From assembly GCA_964492185.1 (NCBI GenBank), contig CAZBJH010000071.1, forward strand, positions 1-17,273: 17,273 bases of DNA. Reading direction: 5' to 3'. The DNA is from JAFGSZ01 sp964492185. GTDB lineage: Bacteria > Bacteroidota > Bacteroidia > Bacteroidales > UBA10428. The notes beneath the pieces are model-generated. The model had not been told where the DNA came from. It made no database searches and worked only from the letters and a program-made list of their open reading frames with translations. The number at the start of each line of letters is the position of its first letter. Positions within the stretch are counted from its first letter, which is position 1. Position numbers and translations under genes: made by a program. This document shows positions 13,149 through 17,273 of this stretch, piece after piece.

Positions 13149-14072
13149 ATGATAGATTTGCACAGGATTAAAGGAAAAGGTCTTCTGTTATTATTCTTAA
13201 TGGCTGTTGTTTCAACATCATGTTTAAAGAATGAAATGGAAGAGAAAGAAGCTGAAGAACTCAGACAATTGGAGGAATATGTTGAAAAAAACGGTATTCC
13301 TGAAGAAGCAAAAACCGAGTCGGGCATGTATTACGTTGAAATTGAACCAGGAACAGGACGGAATGTTACAGAAGGTGATTATGTAGTGGTGGAATATTCA
13401 GGAAGGTTTCTTGACGGTGAATATATTGAGACAACTGATAGTGCAACAGCACAGGATGAAGGAATATACAATGAGGAATATATTTACGGAAAAACAAAGT
13501 TTTTGTGGGAATATAGTATTCCCGGTTTTACCGAAGGTATTTCTTATATGAAGGAAGGAGGTAAATCAAGGTTCATTATGCCATCCAACCTGGCATTTGG
13601 AAACTATCGTTCAGTTATATATGATGTTGAGCTGATCAAAGCTATCGCTGACCCGGCAGAAGAAGAAAGAATGAATATGAATGATTATCTTGTTTCTGTT
13701 GGTGTTGATCCGGCAGATTCAACAGAGTCGGGATTATATTATATCGTTCTGGAAGAAAATATTTCACAGACCGATACGGTGGAAGCGCTGGATTCTCTTT
13801 ATATTAAATATACAGGGTCTTTTCTTGACGGACGTGTTTTTGATGAGAATATGTATGGAATTGTATACAAATCCTATGACAATAGTTTTATTGAAGGATT
13901 TGAAGAAGCCCTGGGTTATATGCGTGAAGGCACGGTTGCAAGGGCAGTTATACCTTATTATCTTGCATATGGTGAGCAGGGATACAGGCATTCCAGATAT
14001 CAGGTTATTCTGATACCGCCATATACTTCCCTGGTTTTTGATATTGAACTGTTACGGCATGTGAAGAACTGA
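13149..14072 (+). CDS. FKBP-type prolyl isomerase lipoprotein with two FKBP domains
   Basis: The 307-aa product has a lipoprotein signal (GLLLLFLMAVVSTSC, Cys25), a coiled-coil-like acidic stretch (MEEKEAEELRQLEEYVEK, 30-47), then two FKBP domains at about 75-165 and 212-304. The first has Ile-Glu in place of the usual Phe-Asp after strand one. The second keeps Phe-Asp (231-232, GRVFDE) and IPPYTSLVFDIELL, so it is more likely active. Both have the FxEGxxxMxEG helix pattern. It is the third FKBP lipoprotein in a row, but the gap to the previous gene is 257 bp and filled by repeat copy D, so it may be expressed separately. It ends 26 bp from the stop of the convergent methyltransferase gene; no clear terminator is visible there. 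Confidence 0.9.
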   Translation: MIDLHRIKGKGLLLLFLMAVVSTSCLKNEMEEKEAEELRQLEEYVEKNGIPEEAKTESGMYYVEIEPGTGRNVTEGDYVVVEYSGRFLDGEYIETTDSATAQDEGIYNEEYIYGKTKFLWEYSIPGFTEGISYMKEGGKSRFIMPSNLAFGNYRSVIYDVELIKAIADPAEEERMNMNDYLVSVGVDPADSTESGLYYIVLEENISQTDTVEALDSLYIKYTGSFLDGRVFDENMYGIVYKSYDNSFIEGFEEALGYMREGTVARAVIPYYLAYGEQGYRHSRYQVILIPPYTSLVFDIELLRHVKN

Positions 14073-14098
14073 GGAGTCGGGTTTTGGATTTTCCCTCA

Positions 14099-14800
14099 CT
14101 ATGCATGCAAAATGAAAATGGCCGGACGCTTATGCAGATCCGGTTTCTTTTTACGCCATTCTTCAATTGAACAGGTATAAATATATTCATTAGCCAGTGT
14201 CAGGTCTGCTGCAATACATAATTGAGTTAAGGGCGCGCATGTTTTCATTATATCATTCAACAGCTGATTATTTCTGTATGGAGTTTCAATAAACAGCTGG
14301 GACTGGTTTTCCTTTTTCGACAGTTTTTCCACGTGTTTTATCTTATTACACCGGGCGGTACTTTTAACCGGAAGATACCCGTGAAAGGAAAAATTCTGAC
14401 CGTTCAGTCCTGAGGCCATCATTGCCAGAAGTATGGAAGAAGGTCCAACCAAAGGAATAACGCGTATCCTGTGTTCATGGGCTAGGCTTATAAGGGCGGC
14501 TCCCGGATCGGCAACCCCCGGTACTCCGGCCTCTGACATTAATCCGGTATTGTTTTGTTTCATAATTGTAAGATAAGACGATAGCTCAACTTCGGAAGTA
14601 TGATTGTTAAGTTCATAAAACTTCAGGTTGGAGATGGGAGTGCCAATGCCCATACGTTTTAAGAAACGCCTTGCTGTTCGTATATTTTCAACAACATATT
14701 GGTCTATAGTATTGATACGCTCAAACACCTCACCTGAAAGTACATAGCGGGGATCGGAGTCTCCTAATGGAGCTGGTATTAAATAAAGATTTCCCGGCAT
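14099..14800 (-). CDS. RsmI-like (tetrapyrrole methylase fold) SAM-dependent methyltransferase
   Basis: The 233-aa product shows the family's order: PGNLYLIPAPLGD (2-14), GLMSEAGVPGVADPG (87-101), the glycine-rich GPSSILLAMMASGL (118-131), FHGYLP (138-143), and FIETPYR (169-175). E. coli RsmI, which 2'-O-methylates C1402 of 16S rRNA, is 286 aa and has PTPIGN and SDAGTPLINDPG. The differences here (PAPLGD, SEAGVPGVADPG) suggest a paralogue, whose target is unknown. It starts 7 bp after the stop of the S9 peptidase gene on the same strand, so the two probably share a transcript. The opposite-strand FKBP gene converges with it. I recall Bacteroidota genomes having both a true RsmI and a member like this, but cannot check this here. 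Confidence 0.88.
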   Translation of the reverse strand: MPGNLYLIPAPLGDSDPRYVLSGEVFERINTIDQYVVENIRTARRFLKRMGIGTPISNLKFYELNNHTSEVELSSYLTIMKQNNTGLMSEAGVPGVADPGAALISLAHEHRIRVIPLVGPSSILLAMMASGLNGQNFSFHGYLPVKSTARCNKIKHVEKLSKKENQSQLFIETPYRNNQLLNDIMKTCAPLTQLCIAADLTLANEYIYTCSIEEWRKKKPDLHKRPAIFILHA

Positions 14801-14807
14801 TGTTCTA

Positions 14808-17198
14808 TTATTTTAGTCTTCCCGGCCGTTCCTTAATTGTTTCTGTAAAAAGCCGGTATATTCTTTTATATTCATCAGCCCATGATGAAGATTCGATAAA
14901 GGTATGATCTTCCAGGGGGAAAACAGCAAGTTCCCAGTTATCTTTACCCAGTTCAATAAGGCGTTGTGATAATCTTACTACATCCTGAAAATGAACATTT
15001 TTATCGATCATACCGTGTAGCATTAGCAGATTGCCCTTAAGACCTTCGGCATGGTATACAGGACTGCTCCGGTAATAGGCTATACTGTCGGTTGATGGTG
15101 TATTTAGAATATTGGAGGTGTAAGGATGGTTATAATGTGCCCAGTCGGCTACCGATCGCAAAGCAGCACCCGACCTGAAAACATCCGGTTGGGTGAACAT
15201 AGCCATCAGGGTGATGAATCCACCGTATGACCCTCCGTATATACCGATCCGGTCAGGATCAATATCATGTTCATTCACAAGGTATTCAGCTCCGTTAACC
15301 TGATCCATCAGGTCCCGTCCGCCCATATGCCGGTAAATGGCTGTCCGCCAGTCACGGCCATATCCTTCGCTACCCCTGTAGTCAATATCGAGCACGGTAT
15401 ATCCATTATCGGCAAGAAAATTATGGAACATGTATTCCCGGTAATATTCGCTCCACCAGTTATGTACGTTTTGAAGGTATCCTGCACCATGGACAAACAC
15501 TATGGCTGCTCCGTTCCTGTTTTTTCCCGGGAGATAGATCCTTGCCGGGACATCCTTTCCGTCGGATGCTTTAAAGCGGATTATGTCAGGTACTCTCCAA
15601 TCGTATTTTTCGAATTGGGGTGAAGTGGAGTGTGTGATCTGCTTAATGGTGCTTCCTTCATGGTTAGCCATAATATAAAGCTCCCATGGTTTATTGCTGT
15701 ATGAATATCTGATGGCCAGATGTTTTTCATCAGGTGAAATTGTGACTTCATGATTTCCCGGTAAGGATGTTATCTTTTTAAGCTTTTTGTTATTAAGATT
15801 GAGATGATAAAAATGGCGTTCATGCGGTGATTCGGGGTTGGCAGTAATAAAAAGGGACTTTTTATCCCGCGAAATTTGTGCTTCATAGATCTCAAAATCA
15901 CCTGCAGTCAATGCCTCTTTTTTACGGTTTGAAAGGGATAGGGCATATAAATGTGAAAATCCGGTTTCTTCAGACTGGAACCAGATGGCATTGTTATCTA
16001 TCCATCCCATATTGCCCTTCTCAGAGCTCCATTCAGGTATTCCCGGTCCGCCAATCCATGCACTGTCATGCTGCCTGTCAAGAATATCCACATTGCCACT
16101 TTCCGCGTCAAGCAGCATTATCCAGCGGTCTTTATTATCTGAAGCCCTGGCTTCGATAAGTGCTTTGCCATCATTCGAAAATACAGGGCCATGGACAATG
16201 ATATCCCGGGGTTCATTATATTTACCTGAATAATCGCCGTTTCCCTTATGATAGTACTTCAGGTATTTTGGTTTATCGTATATACCGTTTATACCTGTTT
16301 TTTTCATCAGACAGATAGAATCTTTTTCAATATTGTAGATCATAAATTCGCACCGGGTATCTGCCTGCCCCACTTTGGCCCGTGCCTTGAAGTCTTCGGT
16401 ATATCCCGAATAGGTTACAAAGTCAGGCACACTGGTAGTTTGATCATCACCTGGAGTTATAAGCAGGAAAGTGGCATAGCGGAGGTCCGGACTTATTTTC
16501 AGGTTTGATATGCCGCGCCCTTCAAGATAAAAAGTTGCAGGTCGTTGTGGCAGTGTTGCAGCTTGTTTTTCTTTAGTAATATCAGCTCTTTTTTTTCTTT
16601 CTGCCAAAACCTTAAAATATCTTAACTGATCCCGTTCCAGAAAGGCCTGGCCGGCAGATCTGCCTTCTTCTTCCGGAGGTTTACCCTCTTTAAAGTTTGT
16701 AAGTTGCAAGGTAGTTCCCATGGATATATGCCATGCAAAAAGGTTTTTATTTTTTTCGTATACAACATATTCATCATTACCGGCAAATACCGGATTAGTT
16801 TCTTCATCAAGGGTTTGGGTGATTTCTATGAGTGAATTGTCAGCAATGGTTTTTAAAAAAATATCCCCGTTCCTGCCAAAAACTATCTTTGTCCTGTCAA
16901 TGTTAAAATCACCCCCTTCAGCTATTTTAACCTGTTCATCAGGATGCACGGCTACGGGTTCAGGATCTTTTATCCCCTTCCTGTAAGTTTTCCTTACTGT
17001 CTTGAATTCAGGATTCCAGCTAAAATATATGTTTTTGCTATCGGAAGACCAGCGGATATTCTCAGGACTGTACCCGGTAAAATCCTCACCTTTCATGATT
17101 TCTTCTATTGTAAGGGGTGATTGGTTTGGATATGACTGGCTAATGCCGGAAGAATATAAAATCCCCCAGATCATAATCATGAAAACCGATCTTCTCAT
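14808..17198 (-). CDS. Secreted S9-family prolyl oligopeptidase / DPP IV-like peptidase
   Basis: The 796-aa product has a signal peptide (MRRSVFMIMIWGILYSSGIS, then QS). A beta-propeller with the typical WFQSEETGFSHLY stretch (406-418) precedes a C-terminal alpha/beta hydrolase. The catalytic triad is Ser657 in GGSYGG, Asp732 in HGMIDKNVHF, and His765 in EDHTFIE; FVHGAGYLQN (568-577) fits the oxyanion region. Members remove dipeptides or cut after proline in short peptides. The propeller blocks entry of folded proteins. It should act in the periplasm or on the surface. The start is the first ATG with a proper signal peptide, preceded by AAAGAAAAG. The methyltransferase gene follows 7 bp downstream. 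Exact subfamily (DPP IV or acylaminoacyl type) is unsure. Confidence 0.94.
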   Translation of the reverse strand: MRRSVFMIMIWGILYSSGISQSYPNQSPLTIEEIMKGEDFTGYSPENIRWSSDSKNIYFSWNPEFKTVRKTYRKGIKDPEPVAVHPDEQVKIAEGGDFNIDRTKIVFGRNGDIFLKTIADNSLIEITQTLDEETNPVFAGNDEYVVYEKNKNLFAWHISMGTTLQLTNFKEGKPPEEEGRSAGQAFLERDQLRYFKVLAERKKRADITKEKQAATLPQRPATFYLEGRGISNLKISPDLRYATFLLITPGDDQTTSVPDFVTYSGYTEDFKARAKVGQADTRCEFMIYNIEKDSICLMKKTGINGIYDKPKYLKYYHKGNGDYSGKYNEPRDIIVHGPVFSNDGKALIEARASDNKDRWIMLLDAESGNVDILDRQHDSAWIGGPGIPEWSSEKGNMGWIDNNAIWFQSEETGFSHLYALSLSNRKKEALTAGDFEIYEAQISRDKKSLFITANPESPHERHFYHLNLNNKKLKKITSLPGNHEVTISPDEKHLAIRYSYSNKPWELYIMANHEGSTIKQITHSTSPQFEKYDWRVPDIIRFKASDGKDVPARIYLPGKNRNGAAIVFVHGAGYLQNVHNWWSEYYREYMFHNFLADNGYTVLDIDYRGSEGYGRDWRTAIYRHMGGRDLMDQVNGAEYLVNEHDIDPDRIGIYGGSYGGFITLMAMFTQPDVFRSGAALRSVADWAHYNHPYTSNILNTPSTDSIAYYRSSPVYHAEGLKGNLLMLHGMIDKNVHFQDVVRLSQRLIELGKDNWELAVFPLEDHTFIESSSWADEYKRIYRLFTETIKERPGRLK

Positions 17199-17232
17199 CT
17201 TTTCTTTTGTTTACTGTTATGATTCCACGGTT

Positions 17233-17261
17233 TAAACTTAATGTTTTTTTTTAAAACACAA
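17233..17261 (-). promoter_or_regulatory. Possible promoter for the S9 peptidase-methyltransferase operon
   Basis: On the minus strand TTG (17261-17259), an 18-bp spacer and TAAGTTTA (17240-17233) approach the Bacteroidota pattern, with the last base differing. The spacer contains a nine-A run, in the minus-strand sense, at 17244-17252. The expected leader is about 30 nt. Confidence 0.35.
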
Positions 17262-17273
17262 CCACTGTTCACT

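Noticed and set aside
14073..14098. Bidirectional terminator between FKBP3 and the methyltransferase gene
   Set aside because: Only a 5-bp TGAGG/CCTCA pairing with a long loop is visible, too weak to call.
1..17273. tRNA, rRNA or riboswitch genes
   Set aside because: No cloverleaf, rRNA segment or recognised riboswitch (including FMN near ribH) was seen in any gap.

Overview
This window looks like chromosomal DNA of a Bacteroidota member, probably Bacteroidales/Marinilabiliales-like; the genus cannot be told from sequence. The reasons are low GC content, several promoters of the Bacteroidota type (TAnnTTTG), many short lipoproteins with FKBP folds (one GldI-like), the neighbour pairs recF-DUF721 and TPR-ribH, and weak or absent Shine-Dalgarno sites. 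There are 14 convincing genes, no tRNA or rRNA gene, no CRISPR array and no recognisable transposase.

Left block (about 1-5100): a 1028-aa ABCG-type transporter with an unusual N-terminal extension (TerB-like helical region plus a small beta-rich region), then a 296-aa lipoprotein of unknown function, then a small secreted four-cysteine protein. All three read rightward and may form a functional unit. The block is bounded by inverted copies of a dispersed repeat. Convergent to it is an M49-like (dipeptidyl-peptidase III-like) zinc peptidase lipoprotein.

Middle block (6900-10300): housekeeping genes. ribH and a membrane-anchored TPR protein read leftward; recF and a DUF721 gene read rightward from a shared control region that holds a perfect FNR-type box. 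ndk reads leftward, convergent with DUF721.

Right block (10400-17273): an NrnA-like DHH/DHHA1 phosphoesterase heads a rightward run of three FKBP-type prolyl-isomerase lipoproteins carrying five FKBP-like domains. Convergent to them are an RsmI-like tetrapyrrole-methylase-fold methyltransferase and, upstream of it on the same strand, a secreted S9 (DPP IV-like) peptidase.

The most unusual feature is a family of short dispersed repeats in the intergenic regions (1-84, 4374-4418, 4883-5102, 6743-6908, 12934-13119). Each is built from an inner unit of about 120 bp with imperfect terminal inverted repeats (GTGTYTGTYCAKAA) and, in some copies, an outer pair of related motifs (AGTTTGTCTATAAAGT). 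They occur in both orientations, supply or abut stop codons, lie just upstream of several start codons, and resemble a MITE or REP-like non-autonomous element. Other points worth checking are a nine-G tract inside the conserved GGGH motif of the NrnA-like gene and the composite ABC transporter with its lipoprotein and secreted neighbours.
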